A DNA stretch of 64,000 nucleotides from Lineus longissimus. Lineage: Eukaryota; Nemertea; Pilidiophora; Heteronemertea; Lineidae. Below the pieces are notes generated by a model, which ran no database searches, had not been told where the DNA came from, and saw only the letters and a program-made list of their open reading frames with translations. Shown here in pieces: positions 45,567 to 56,540 of the stretch (within the stretch, counting starts at the first letter, position 1; each line of letters starts with the position of its first letter). Location: the NCBI RefSeq assembly GCF_910592395.1, contig NC_088326.1:8933001-8997000 (forward strand). Direction: 5' to 3'. The position numbers were made by a program, and so were the translations under genes.

Positions 45567-45807
45567 TATTTCTGCGATTGACCGATTAGACTGCAGACTG
45601 AAATGCAGGAAAAATGTTTTCGATTTTCTAATAGTTTTAGTTATTTCATACAACGCAATACTGATAAACGAAAACCAAAAGATAAATGTTGTCAATTGAC
45701 TGCTCTACATTAGACTGTTTTCCTTGTATTTAATTAAAGTTTTAATTGCAACTATGCAATGGTTGTAGATTACCTTCTATTCGTATTAGAGGTCACATGA
45801 CTTCAAA
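45567..45807. promoter_or_regulatory. Putative bidirectional promoter of the peflin/sialin pair
   Basis: Only 241 bp separate the peflin start codon (- strand) from the sialin start codon (+ strand), so both 5' UTRs and core promoters must share this stretch or overlap it. It is AT-rich with no clear TATA box at a standard spacing. On the peflin strand there is a possible acceptor (TTTCAG) about 40 nt upstream of the ATG, so an upstream untranslated exon is possible. Shared regulation is inferred from geometry only. Confidence 0.55.
45792..45801. promoter_or_regulatory. CLEAR/M-box-like E-box next to the sialin start
   Basis: The ten-mer GTCACATGAC differs at one position from the CLEAR motif GTCACGTGAC bound by MiT/TFE (TFEB, MITF) factors that control lysosomal genes, and contains the M-box core TCACATGA. 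It lies 6 bp before the ATG of a lysosomal transporter. The same ten-mer also occurs near 645 without a gene, so chance is possible. Confidence 0.35.
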
Positions 45808-48800
45808 ATGGTAGACGAACCAACAGATCAAACACCACTCCTTTTTGCTCCAAAAGTTAAATATTTGCCACCAAAAGGTATGTTTTCCAAATATTTGACA
45901 CCGAAAGCCAGACACGAGTTGGCAAGAGTATGTAAGAATTATTTGCTTCTTTAGCATGTAGAATAAAGGCTAGTATTTGTATAGGTCAAAATTTGCTTTT
46001 AAAAAATGCGTGTTTTGTTTCTGTTTCTGGATATTTAATCTCATTCATTCTCTGCACATAAGTAGATAAACTCAAAAAAAAAATAACCTGAACATTTCAT
46101 CCATATCGGTCAATAGATAAGCCGTACTGAGCGGAAAATGTCCTAATTCGATGCACTACTGAACATAATAGTAGGCCTAAATAGTACTGGTAGTGGTACC
46201 GCAAATGTACCGTACATCGACAATGTACTCAAATGCATACAAATGCATACTAAAATGAAAAGATCCTGTTGGGCCTTGAGGCAAGGATCAATAAAAGCCA
46301 AACTTCAAAGAAATCCGACCAGTAGTTCGCCCTCCAGAGCCCCAAACGATGCACGGACATTAACATTTTACGAATGGACTAGAGACCTCTAAAGTACCAG
46401 TTACCACAAGGGTATTGGAAAACTATGGATTACAAAGCTATTGATTGGACTGGGAAAGTCTGGACTGACAGTCATCACTCTCCACCGCCTGGAATTAATG
46501 AACTGGTGCCCTGTCCCAACTCATTTCTCAAGTTGTGTCTAGTTTGGTATTACCAGTACAATATAGTTTTTGTAGGTTCCTTAAATAGGGTGTTATCCCA
46601 GGCCAATGTTCCCCGGGTCCTATCACCAACGTCTGACATTCCCCCAATCAGAATGGCAGGGTGCTGCATGGGTGAACTAGCAACGTGTTGGATGTGCATC
46701 ATTTGAAGACACACTAGTATCCGAGTGACCGAGTGACTAGCTGGGCGCAACATATACATGCAGAGCCCTGCCCTTACAATTGGGAGAACACGAACTCTGT
46801 GGATAAAGAGACGCACCCCCTTAATTACACAATCGATTATGCCTGAGAAATGATTACTTCATGCCAAAATCCAATATGGCTGCCGATATGCCCCCCCCCC
46901 CTGCTTTTTTTATGACTTTTAACATACTTCTTGTTCCTTGTCTAGCAAAAGGCCGACACCAATTTTGTAACCTTTCTGCCAAGTGCCTTGCCCAAGAACC
47001 TACACCACACACTTGGTGACCCTTCTGCATACCAAGTGCCTTACCCAAGAACCCACACCACTACCTTTGTGACCCTTCTGCCAAGACCATTCTGCATGAC
47101 AAGTGTCTTGCCCAAGGACCCACACCTCGTCCTCCCAAAGAAATTTCTAAATGTTCGAATTCATCGTCAGTTTCAAAGCTTTTCGTGCATGCAATAAAAG
47201 GAGCCCTGGCCTGGGGATCCTCTTCTTTTGTCTGCATCTGTCTGACAAAAATGGTTCCAATCACTAATTAAAGCAATGGTTTTCTCCTTTGTTTTGTAGG
47301 ATGTATACAACAGCGTTATGTTTTTCTTGTCTTGGCTGCTCTGGGATTCTTCAATGTTTATGCCATGAGGGTGAACCTGAGTGTTGCCCTGGTGGCAATG
47401 GTAAACCAAACTGGGCACAAGGAAGAAAATGTGTCATACGAGTGTCCGCAGGATAGCAATGGCAGCACAGTCAATACAGATTCGGTAAGAACATGATGTT
47501 ATAGAATCTCCTAAAATGGTTGTAGGGGAGTGGTACAAAATGGGACATCTTTTTGTCCTAATGCAAAGCCTCTTAAAGATCACAAGATTAATTTCTAATT
47601 TGACATATACATTGTACAACCTACATGTATCATTGCCACATTTGCCATAGCAGGATTATAGGATTCTGTTCCGAACATTTTTAATGGGAGCAATTTTAAA
47701 AGTTGAATTTTGTGCCCCACTGTGCCTCACGTTTGGGCTACAGTGAACCACCAGTACGGCTCTGACTCTGCCCCACTATCCACTCTTTGATTGAACCACT
47801 AGTATGGCTGTGACTCTGCCCCACTTTCCACTCTTTGAACCACCAGTATGGCTGTGACTCTGCCCCACTATCCACTCTGAACCACCAGTATGGCTCTGAC
47901 TCTGCCCCACTATCCACTCTTTGAACCACCAGTATGGCTCTGTCTCTGCCCCACTATCCACTCTTTGATTGAACCACTAGTATGGCTGTGACTCTGCCCC
48001 ACTATCCACTCTTTGAACCACCAGTATGGCTGTGACTCTGCCCCACTATCCACTCAGAACCACCAGTATGGCTCTGACTCTGCCCCACTATCCACTCTTT
48101 GAACCACCAGTATGGCTCTGTCTCTGCCCCACTATCCACTCTTTGATTGAACCACTAGTATGGCTGTGACTCTGCCCTACTATCCACTCTTTGAACCACC
48201 AATACGGCTCTGACTCTGCCCCACTATCCACTCTTTGACCTATAAAAGTGTTTTGTTATGACCTGTTGATTGAAAACTTGTCTTGATATTACATGTAATT
48301 GGGTAATAAGAATTAAGAGTGGAACCCTTGCCCCTCTGCTTGTGCAGAAATTGGTATCTATCAATTTCCGTGCGTTCGATTTTTTTTTGATTTCATCTAT
48401 TGCAGGGAGTGAGGGATGTTAATTATAAGTTATGCAAACATTCACCCAAACTTGACTTATTTTCTCACTATTTCAGACTGGTGATTTTAACTGGAGCCCC
48501 TCACTTCAGGGAACAATACTGGGTGCATTCTTTTATGGTTATGTTGTAACTCAGATCCCCGGTGGATACCTTTCAGGGAGATTCGGTGGCAAGTACTTCT
48601 TTGGCCTAGGCGTCCTGACAACTGGCATCCTGACTCTACTCACCCCACTTGCTGCAAAGACGAATGTCTATCTCTTTATTGTGCTCAGAGTTCTTGAAGG
48701 AATCGGTGAGGTAAGCAAATACACCACAACCATCACAGCCACCACACGCTACCTACAAGCAGACAATTAACATAGTACAGTAGAACCTCTCTTAGCGGAC

Positions 48801-51800
48801 ACCTCTCTATTAAGAACACTAGTTTTGGTTCCAAATCGGTTGTTTCCATTCAATTTGACCTCTCTAATCAGGACACCCCTCTATTAAGGACAGCACTTGT
48901 CAGTCCCAAGGGTGTCCTTAATAGAGAGGTTCTACTGTGTTAGTGTTTGTATCGTGACTGGAGGTTCAGTGTAAATTTTGAGGGTCTGATTAATCGCTAA
49001 TTGATTGAGTATTTCTGGTATTTTCACACACCTGTGATCACGTACTGGAAGTCTGCATTGGCAGAGAGAATTTCAGAATAACCTTCGATCTACTTGGAGA
49101 ATGACAAAGATGTGATGCTGGCATTCACGTGCACATGCCAATATTAGCAGTAATGGGGTGGTGAATTTCAAGTTTGTAACTCAGAGGACAACAAGATACC
49201 TATCTCGATGGCCTAGTGGTTAAGGCGCCCGCCTCGTGAACGGAAGGTCGAAGGTTCGAGGCCCGCTGGTAACCTCTTTCCGATGCGGCCGGTTGGTTAG
49301 CCGCCAGCTCGTTAAACATAGGGTACAAACTGCCTTCTCGCCAGGCGCCTGGCATTAGAGATAGGAGTTTGGAAGTGAAGAGTGTCTCATAAGCCAAAAA
49401 GCTGGCTGGCCCTTTCATTAGGGGTGACACTATAATAAACAAACTTTACTTTACTTTATAGGCAGCAGCTAGGCAGGCAAGATAAAGTTTCACGAAGTCA
49501 CATCTCACAGTACGTCAAAATGATTCACGCTTGTACAAGGAATATATTTAGTGCTGAATCTGACTTGACCCACTGCCCTTACTGTGTTATTAGTCACCTG
49601 AAGATGGCCAAATTAGACCCTCTGCTCCTGCCTATGGTCATCCTTTAAGCAATGAAAATCAGTACACTTCCGATGATATCTAAAGTGTTTTGTGTTCACT
49701 TCCAGGGTGTAACCTATCCGACCATGCATGCTATGATGGGGAAATGGGCGCCCCCACTTGAGAGAAGTCGACTGCTTTCCGTTGCTTATGCTGGTAAGCT
49801 AGCTTGTGTGTCATGTTAACCTGAATTCATTAAAATAAACAAATTTAAGTCCAGTTGCACCCATTTTGTACAAGAGATGGGAATGACTTCATGCCAATGA
49901 TGGGAATTTGAGATTTTTTAATTTGATGTTTCTAAAGTGACTCAAAGTTGGGGAAAGAAGTTTTGCTGATGAGGAACCCATTGCAAGAATGAAGACCCAC
50001 TCATTTGAAAATGTAAGCTAAGTCTTGTATTGTAATATTTCATAATTTGGAACCCTGTGTTAACATACAGTAGAACCTCTCTATAAAGGACACCATTGGG
50101 ACTGACAACGACTGTCCTTAATAGAGAGGTGCCCTGATTGAAGAAGTCGAATTGAATGGAAACAACGAATTTGGGGCCAAAACTAGTGTCCTTAATAGGG
50201 AGATGTCCGCTATGGGAGGTTCCACTGTGTTTCAAAAGTCCATTTAGTTTCATCTCCTGGCACTCTATACATGCTTCCCGAAATTGGTGGCTTGCATTGG
50301 AACTAACTTTTTCCCCCTTGTCCGTCATCAAAGGCATTCAAGTGTGTTGGTCAACCATGACTATCTCCTTTGTCCCTCTACCATAAGGCCTAGTTTCCCC
50401 TTATGACATCACTATTTGAGACACTCAGCGCCCCATTTTTGGAAAGGTGTATAGCAGAACCGAGCCTCTGAGGTTTAATCCTTTTTGTGCGGCTGGCTAG
50501 ATACTCTCGCCTCATGCTATCTGCACCATCTTGTGACAGGCTAGAAAATCTCGCTTAACTGACACGTTCATCAACAGAGGGCAGCACTGCATTGATAGCG
50601 CATTTACGATGTTGGCAAGATTTTCTCGTCCGCTGCACGTAGTTAAGACTCTATAGCACCATAGACAAGTACATCTGGCCAGCTGCACTGAAAGGTTATG
50701 GTTTTTTCAGTGTGGCCCCCTTGGACTAAAAATTAATTCTGGAAGTAAAGCTGGATAAAATTTTGGAAATTCACCAGGAAAGTGTTAAGATTCATTTTAC
50801 TCAATTAAAATGTGCTGACACTTGATGACTTGCTAAAATCAAGAATAAATAAAGACTAGTCTTTACGAATTCTTGCTAAAATGTGTACCAATCGCTCTCT
50901 ATTATGTCTACAATGTGCTGTACCTTAAATATGCCTTGCTTGCAGGAGGTCAGATCGGAACAGCTGTTTCAATGCCAATCACAGGTTATCTATGCAAATA
51001 CGGCTTTGCTGGTGGCTGGCCATCAGTTTTCTATGTGTTTGGTGAGTATCACTTTAGTTAATCAACAATTTCACTTTTGCAAGTTACTGAATGGAACCCT
51101 ATTGCGGACCCTATTGTCCACATGTTCAACAGGCCTTATTTAGCTAACTGATCTGCGCCAGACTCATAAAAATGCCACCAAAAGTGAAAACTTTTTTTGT
51201 CACGAACACTATCATGTCACCTCAGAAGCAGCTGGGTAGCAAGATTGACAATGACAGCATATACAGTAGAACCTCCCTTAATGGACACCTCACTACTAAG
51301 GACACCCTCTCTATTAAGGACAGCACTTTTCAGTCCCAAGGGTGTCCTTAATAGAGAGGTTCTACTGTATTTCCTTTCTTGTTTTGTAACTGGTGTCAAT
51401 ATCCTCGGCTGCTGGGCAGAAGTTTCAACGTGTGCAGCATCTCCTTGCTTACGCAAGTCATGACTTGTCAAACCATAATTGGCACCAATTTGTGCTGCTA
51501 GGACAAAGCGTAGAATAGACCGGTGTTTGGACCCAAGATCCTTGGAATGAAAGTACACCACTGTGCCCGACAACTGACCTAGGTAGCTAAAGTGTTGCTG
51601 TAATTTTAACTCTTTCAGACCTACGGCCGAGATATCTTGGCAGGGTGTTCATTTTCAAATCTCCTACGGCCGAGATATCTCGGCAGGCTCAATAGCAAAG
51701 AAACATCGTCGATTGATGATCCCAAGCAATCGCCACGCCATCTGCAGTCATTCTACATGAATGATGAATCAGCTAGATTGGCAGACGATATTCAGTGTAT

Positions 51801-54764
51801 AGAGTTGTTTGTAGATGGCGTGTCGAGCCCAGCCCAGGGCTGAAAGAGTTAATCATCTTTTGTCTATTCCAGGTTCATTTGCATGCGTATGGTTCATATT
51901 CTGGATGCTTCTGGTCTATGACTCGCCGTCAGTGCACCCATGGATATCGGAGGAAGAGAAAGTCTACATCATCTCATCTATAGGTGATCCAGTCACAAAG
52001 GTAAACACATTGCTGCCATTTTGTACTAGGCCTATTTGATCCATATATGTTTTGTCTGCTCTGTTTGGGATGTTGGAGCGGAGACAAAACATCAGTCAGA
52101 TTTCATTTAAGTTTGTTTTTTGCCCTTGCTCGGCCACTTAAGAGGATTTTCTAATTTTTTCATCCCATACCCGAGGTCAGTGGAATCGAAGGTGAGGCAT
52201 ACCAACCTCTATTGCGCCGAGGTGCGTAAATTTCGCAAGTACCCAACCCATCAGCAACACGAGGACGTCCTTCTTGGATTTTTACATGGTATGACGTCAT
52301 TTTCCAAAACATGGCCGACGTCTTTTTTTGGCTCCAAGATACATGTTGTATTTGCCCCTTGAACGGCCGATTTAAATCTCCGATAGGTCATGTGGCAATA
52401 TTTTGGCATGGAAATGTGGTCAGTTCTGATATATCGAGTTAATGTCTCACAGATAAACTGTATTTCGAACGATTTTAAATCCTTTCTACTTACTCTTTCT
52501 ACTTCATCAACAATCGGGACAAGTCGTTTATTTTTCAATGTGTCACGACGTTCCATGATTGATCTTTTCCCATCTTGTCTTCAGAAACATGAGTCAGTGC
52601 CATGGTGTGGCATCCTGACGTCTGTGTCTGTGTGGTCCATGTGTGCCGCCCACTTCGGTGGTAGTTACATCTTCTATACCTTGCTAACCGACTTGCCAAC
52701 CTATTTGGATGTGGTGCTGCATTTTGATCTCAAACAGGTAAATAAACATTGATTGTGAGTTGTTTCATTGTAACAATGCTGCTTTCACACTGCAATCTTA
52801 AACCTGTCTGAGATGTATTTTAAAAGCTACTTTAAACCCACTGTAACATATTTCAACCACTTTAAAACTGTTCTTTTCCTAAATCACTTCGTAAAGCGGT
52901 TTTATTGAACCAGTTTGACTCAAAAATATTTTAAGGTAGCACTGTGAACACCTTGAACTGATTTTATGAAGAAGACTTGAGTTTGTGAATGCACAGTTGG
53001 ATAAAATATGGCATATTTTGCATCAACACACCACAGAACATAAATGACACAGCTTTGCAATGCAATTTTCTCTCCATGTTTTCAGGACGGCCTGCTGTCT
53101 GCTCTTCCATACATCCTTAACTTTATTGTGAATCTGCTCTCGGGGCTTCTTACCGATCTACTGCTGACCAAGCAAGTTTGGCGGGTCACTACTGCCCGGA
53201 AGGTCAACACTGCATTTGGTAAGTTCAATACAAGGACATAGTTGTTGTGGAAGCTGCATTGTAGTAAACCTCTGATTGGTGTCGAGACCATGAACAGTAG
53301 ACACTCTTGAGTGAATGCTCTCAAATTGAGTTGAGAACAACGAACAGCTGACAATTGCCTAATATCTATTGGTGTCGAGAACTAAATCAGTGGACGCTGG
53401 CCTAATCTCAACTGGTGTCGAGAACCATAGACACTTGACACTGACCTAATCTAACCTGGTGTCAAGAACCATAAACACTTGACACTGACCTAATCTCACC
53501 TGGTGTCAAGAACCATGAAAACTTGACACTGACCTAATCTCTCCTGGTGTCGAGAAGCAAATGGTGGGCACTGGTCTAATCTCACCTGGTGTCAAGAACC
53601 ATAAACACTTGACACTGACCTAATCTCACCTGGTGTCGAGAAGCAAAACGGTGGCACTGGTCTAATATCACCTGGTGTCAAGAACCATAAACACTTGACA
53701 CTGACCTAATCTCACCTGGTGTCAAGCACCAAAACGGTGGCACTGGTCTAATATCACCTGGTGTCAAGAACCATAAACACTTGACACTGACCTAATCTCA
53801 CCTGGTGTCGAGAAGCAAAACGGTGGGCACTGGTCTAATCTTAAACTGGTGTCAAGAACCATAAACGAATTATCTTGCAAAAGCCCCCTATTGTCAAAAT
53901 TTGGACCTAGTGCTTGTTAAGATGCTGTAGTATTGGTTCCAAATTCTTAGTCTTTATGAATTCTTGCTATTACCTATTCATGTGTCTTTTTCAGCCCTCC
54001 TCTTGCCAGCAGCCTGTATGTTTGGTGCTTCTTTCATGGGCTGTGACTACTACATCGGAGTGGGTCTTCTTTCACTGAGCACCGGATTGCTTGGGAGTGG
54101 GACTGCTGGCTTCGTGGCAAGCGTAGTCGACGTCGCTCCACGCTTTGCTGGCTCTACGATGGGATTCGTTAACATGATGGGAAACGTCACAGGAATTGTA
54201 GCGCCCTTAGTGGTGGGCTTATTAACTAACAATAATGTAAGTGAAGCTTTTTGTAAGATTGAGACATATCAATATCAATATCAACATAATACTTGGGCAC
54301 ATTTCCGTGGAAACACCACGCTCAAAGCACCACCTCTCCAAAGTGCTGTCTAAAAAGCAGAGTTTTCAGCTGCCTCCTGAAAACATTCTCTGGCAGGGAT
54401 CTCAAGTCAAGTGGAAGCTTATTCCACAGGTAAGGCCCACACTTAGAAAAACTGCACCCTCCACCCTCTTTCTAAAGGTTTCCTCACGTCACCTCATTTT
54501 TCTCTCCAGAATACCCAGGCTCAATGGAACAAAGTTTTCTACATCGCAAGCAGTGTCTCGGTGCTAGGTGCGATCGTCTACGTGCTCTTTGGAAAGGCAG
54601 AGAGAGAACCGTGGGGTTATGGAAAAGATGATAAATTGATTACGGAGAGTATGGCCACACCGCATGAAACCCCTGGCCCAGCACCGTTGGATCCTCAAAG
54701 ACCTTCTTGGGACAATTCATCAGAGGTTTTAAGTAGGCGGGCTAGTCCGTTGAAAATTAATTGA
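45808..54764 (+). CDS. SLC17A5-like: Sialin-like lysosomal anion transporter, 10 exons, 527 aa
   Basis: MFS transporter of the SLC17 family; sialin is a proton-coupled sialic acid exporter of lysosomes that can also load acidic amino acids into vesicles. Coding exons: 45808-45877, 47300-47484, 48477-48710, 49706-49793, 50946-51041, 51873-52000, 52585-52737, 53086-53218, 53995-54236, 54510-54764; 1584 nt, all GT-AG, frame kept throughout. The N-terminus has a dileucine lysosomal sorting motif (DQTPLL, residues 7-12). The [11 protein letters not shown] motif in TM1 contains Arg47, equivalent to the Salla-disease arginine of human sialin. N-glycosylation sequons (NQT, NVS, NGS) lie in the first luminal loop. 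The family signature [15 protein letters not shown] is at residues 110-124, EGIGEG around 159-164 and [11 protein letters not shown] in exon 4. Length is close to human sialin (495 aa), with a longer polar C-tail. Other SLC17 members are possible, but the dileucine and these motifs favour the sialin branch. Confidence 0.88.
46975..47130. repeat. Short tandem repeat in sialin intron 1
   Basis: Three imperfect units of about 60-65 bp containing AAGTGCCTTGCCCAAGAACC, ACACCAC and GTGACCCTTCTGC. Preceded at 46889-46899 by a C tract. Confidence 0.7.
47738..48237. repeat. 44-bp minisatellite in sialin intron 2
   Basis: About 11 units containing CCACCAGTATGGCTCTGACT and CTGCCCCACTATCCACTCTT. Some units have an extra GATT before GAACCAC, producing a higher-order pattern that recurs about every 200 bp. 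Confidence 0.93.
48778..48937. mobile_element. TA-flanked MITE, family CAGTRGAACC (sialin intron 3)
   Basis: A 160-bp copy in the same orientation as 10881-11058; left TA is kept, right flank has mutated to TG. Arms CAGTAGAACCTCTCTTAGCG / AGAGAGGTTCTACTG. Confidence 0.8.
49197..49462 (+). mobile_element. tRNA-derived SINE (sialin intron 3)
   Basis: The head at 49203-49270 has an A box (GGCCTAGTGGTTAAGG) and a B box (AGGTTCGAGGCC). The body of about 170 bp ends in an (ACTTT)n tail at about 49441-49460. The tail is followed at once by the MITE copy at 49460. Confidence 0.78.
49460..49649. mobile_element. Second copy of the 18485-18683 MITE family (sialin intron 3)
   Basis: Collinear with 18492-18683, including the AAGATAAAGTT, AATATATTTAGTGCTGAATC and GAAGATGGCCAAATTAG blocks. 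The left terminus is fused to the SINE tail. Confidence 0.65.
50068..50227. mobile_element. TA-flanked MITE, family CAGTRGAACC (sialin intron 4, inverted)
   Basis: A 160-bp copy in the opposite orientation, starting CAGTAGAACCTCTCTATAAA and ending GGGAGGTTCCACTG; left TA present, right flank TG. Confidence 0.78.
51264..51367. mobile_element. TA-flanked MITE, internally deleted copy (sialin intron 5)
   Basis: A 104-bp copy with intact ends and TA on both sides that lacks the central block containing CCAAATTGGTTGTTTCCATT seen in the longer copies. Confidence 0.78.
51610..51848. mobile_element. piggyBac-like MITE with CTCTTTCAG termini
   Basis: A 239-bp element with termini CTCTTTCAGACC and GGGCTGAAAGAG, flanked by TTAA (51606-51609, 51849-51852). 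It contains a direct repeat of the CCTACGGCCGAGATATCT block (about 51620 and 51662). It lies in sialin intron 5, ending 20 bp before the exon 6 acceptor region. Non-coding. Confidence 0.8.
53275..53865. repeat. ~44-bp minisatellite in sialin intron 8
   Basis: About 13 units of two alternating types: one with CAAGAACCATAAACACTTGA, the other with CGAGAAGCAAAACGGTGGGC; both end in CTAATCTCACCTGGTGTC. The alternation makes a dimeric higher-order repeat of about 88 bp. Units become diverged toward the left edge. Confidence 0.92.
54243..54440 (-). mobile_element. SINE-like element (sialin intron 9)
   Basis: Carries an ATTGAT-repeat tail at its left edge (54268-54287) and the GCTCAAAGCACC module, like the 3' ends of the elements at 38005 and 56030, then a body with TGGAAGCTTATTCCACAGG. 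The head is not a clear tRNA. Confidence 0.55.
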
Positions 54765-56029
54765 TCTGATTTTCAGGGGAGTACCAAGTGGTCGGGGAGG
54801 CGGGGTGTTTTTGACCATAATTTTTGCTGAGTTTTAAAAAAAGTCTCATTTCTCAAAATCTGAGCTTACCACCCGACCAAAGAAAAATTGAGTGGAGAAC
54901 ACTGGAATAGAACAGAATAGAATTTATTGCTCAACAAAATAGTACATCGCAAAGAGCACAGAAACTATACTATACAAATTACAAATGTACATAAGATGGA
55001 TTTTTGAAAGGACGGCTCCTAGCAGAGCTATTAACAGTAAGCCAATATAAACAGAGTAATGATAACCAAAGAATACAAATTCACATACATTATTCAGAGC
55101 AGTTGGAGTGATTTTGACAACAAAAATGTTAATTTCAGTAAGGTATGAACACTGATGCCTACTTAGATCCCACAGTTGTCATGGTTGTGTGATACAGTTT
55201 GCTAGAGTGTATTGCGGTCAGAGGTATTATTGCAGCTCATGAACGCAATTCTCTTTTGCTACAGTATTTTCTATTGCTACAGATAGTTCTGGTTGTCATT
55301 GTAGTGACAAGTTTTCTACATTTTCTAGTCACACTACTGTTTAGCAATGCACTTTTACAACATTTCTGATACTGTGAAATAACTTAATTTAGCATTTGTG
55401 TGATGATTGCCATTATTTTACCTGTCTGTGGGAAAATATTTATAGTATTTTAATCGCACTTTCTTAACTTCCTTGGATCATGTGAGGAAATGATTGGGGT
55501 ATTGTGACTTACCTCTTATTACTAAATACTACTGGGCATCATATTGTTTCAACTCTCAATTGGGAAATATTAATTAATGTGTTTGCAACAGTTTGTAGAA
55601 ATAGGTTTTTGAAATTTGCCATTTGAATCAAGATTTTACCATATACATGTATTGGCTAATATCTCCTGACCAAAGATTCACTCAAATCTAGTGCGAATCA
55701 ACACAAAATGATTCCCTGCAACTCGTAACATAGCCCTATTTGCAATATTGGTTATATTGCTGCGTTATAGACTATCATGTTGACGTATGCCAATTAAGCT
55801 TTATAGTTGAATTTCTGTCTCTTTCTGGTCTCAATACCGCGGATTAGCCAAATCCTTTCTTCAGTTATGTGGTATTGACCATGTGAATTTTCGACAACTG
55901 CTTACTCTTCTATACATGTATGTTTATATTGTTTCGTAGTGGAAATATTTCTGAGTGCATTATTCCCTTGTGTATTGTTGCAATCATATTTTACATACCA
56001 GTTTGTTGTAGTACGCAGAAGGGTCATGT
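54765..56029 (+). other. Probable sialin 3' UTR and flank
   Basis: AT-rich sequence after the sialin stop. No canonical AATAAA was found close to the stop; the nearest clear one is inside the SINE-like element near 56144. Confidence 0.35.
54905..55010 (-). mobile_element. Possible LINE/SINE 3' tail
   Basis: The start GGAATAGAACAGAATAGAAT, followed by TTATTGCTCAACAAAATAG, looks like the inverted GAATA-repeat tail and end of a retroposon. Too short to classify. Confidence 0.3.
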
Positions 56030-56330
56030 CGGATTATTATTTATTATTATTAAAACATATTTTTAGGTGCCTTTATCAAAAAATTGCTCAAAGGCACCTT
56101 ACAATCTTAAGAAACAATGTGCTCAAAGTACTAAAATACAGCAATAAAACAATTTAAAAAAATTAGGACCACATGATTAAAAACGAATTTAAAAATAGGC
56201 TAATTTAAAAAGATAGGTTTTCAATGCCTTCTTGAAGATGCCCAGGTCAGCAGTCGATCGGATGGACAGAGGAAGTTCATTCCGCAGCCTTGGGCCGAAG
56301 CCCCAAAAGATGTGAAATTATTGCTGATAC
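56030..56330 (-). mobile_element. SINE-like element downstream of sialin
   Basis: ATT-repeat tail at 56035-56060, the GGTGCCTTTAT / GCTCAAAGGCACC module, and a body ending with GGAAGTTCATTCCGCAGCCT, related to the body at 54400-54430. No tRNA head is evident. Confidence 0.55.
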
Positions 56331-56540
56331 ATGTCTTGTTTCAGTCATTCCAGTTTCCATTTATAGCCTTGCAGTCTATAATGATTACCAGTAAATGTAC
56401 AGTGCATTGTGAACTTTTGTGAGCATTTTTTCTTTTTCATAATTTGTATGATCTGATGTTATCACAGATAGGTAAAATATAGGTTATCACAGATAGGCAA
56501 AATATAGGTTGTGCATGCATATTAACCAGCTGAACAGTTT

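Noticed and set aside
49203-49270. Functional tRNA gene
   Set aside because: The acceptor stem is not closed, and a SINE body with a simple-repeat tail follows.
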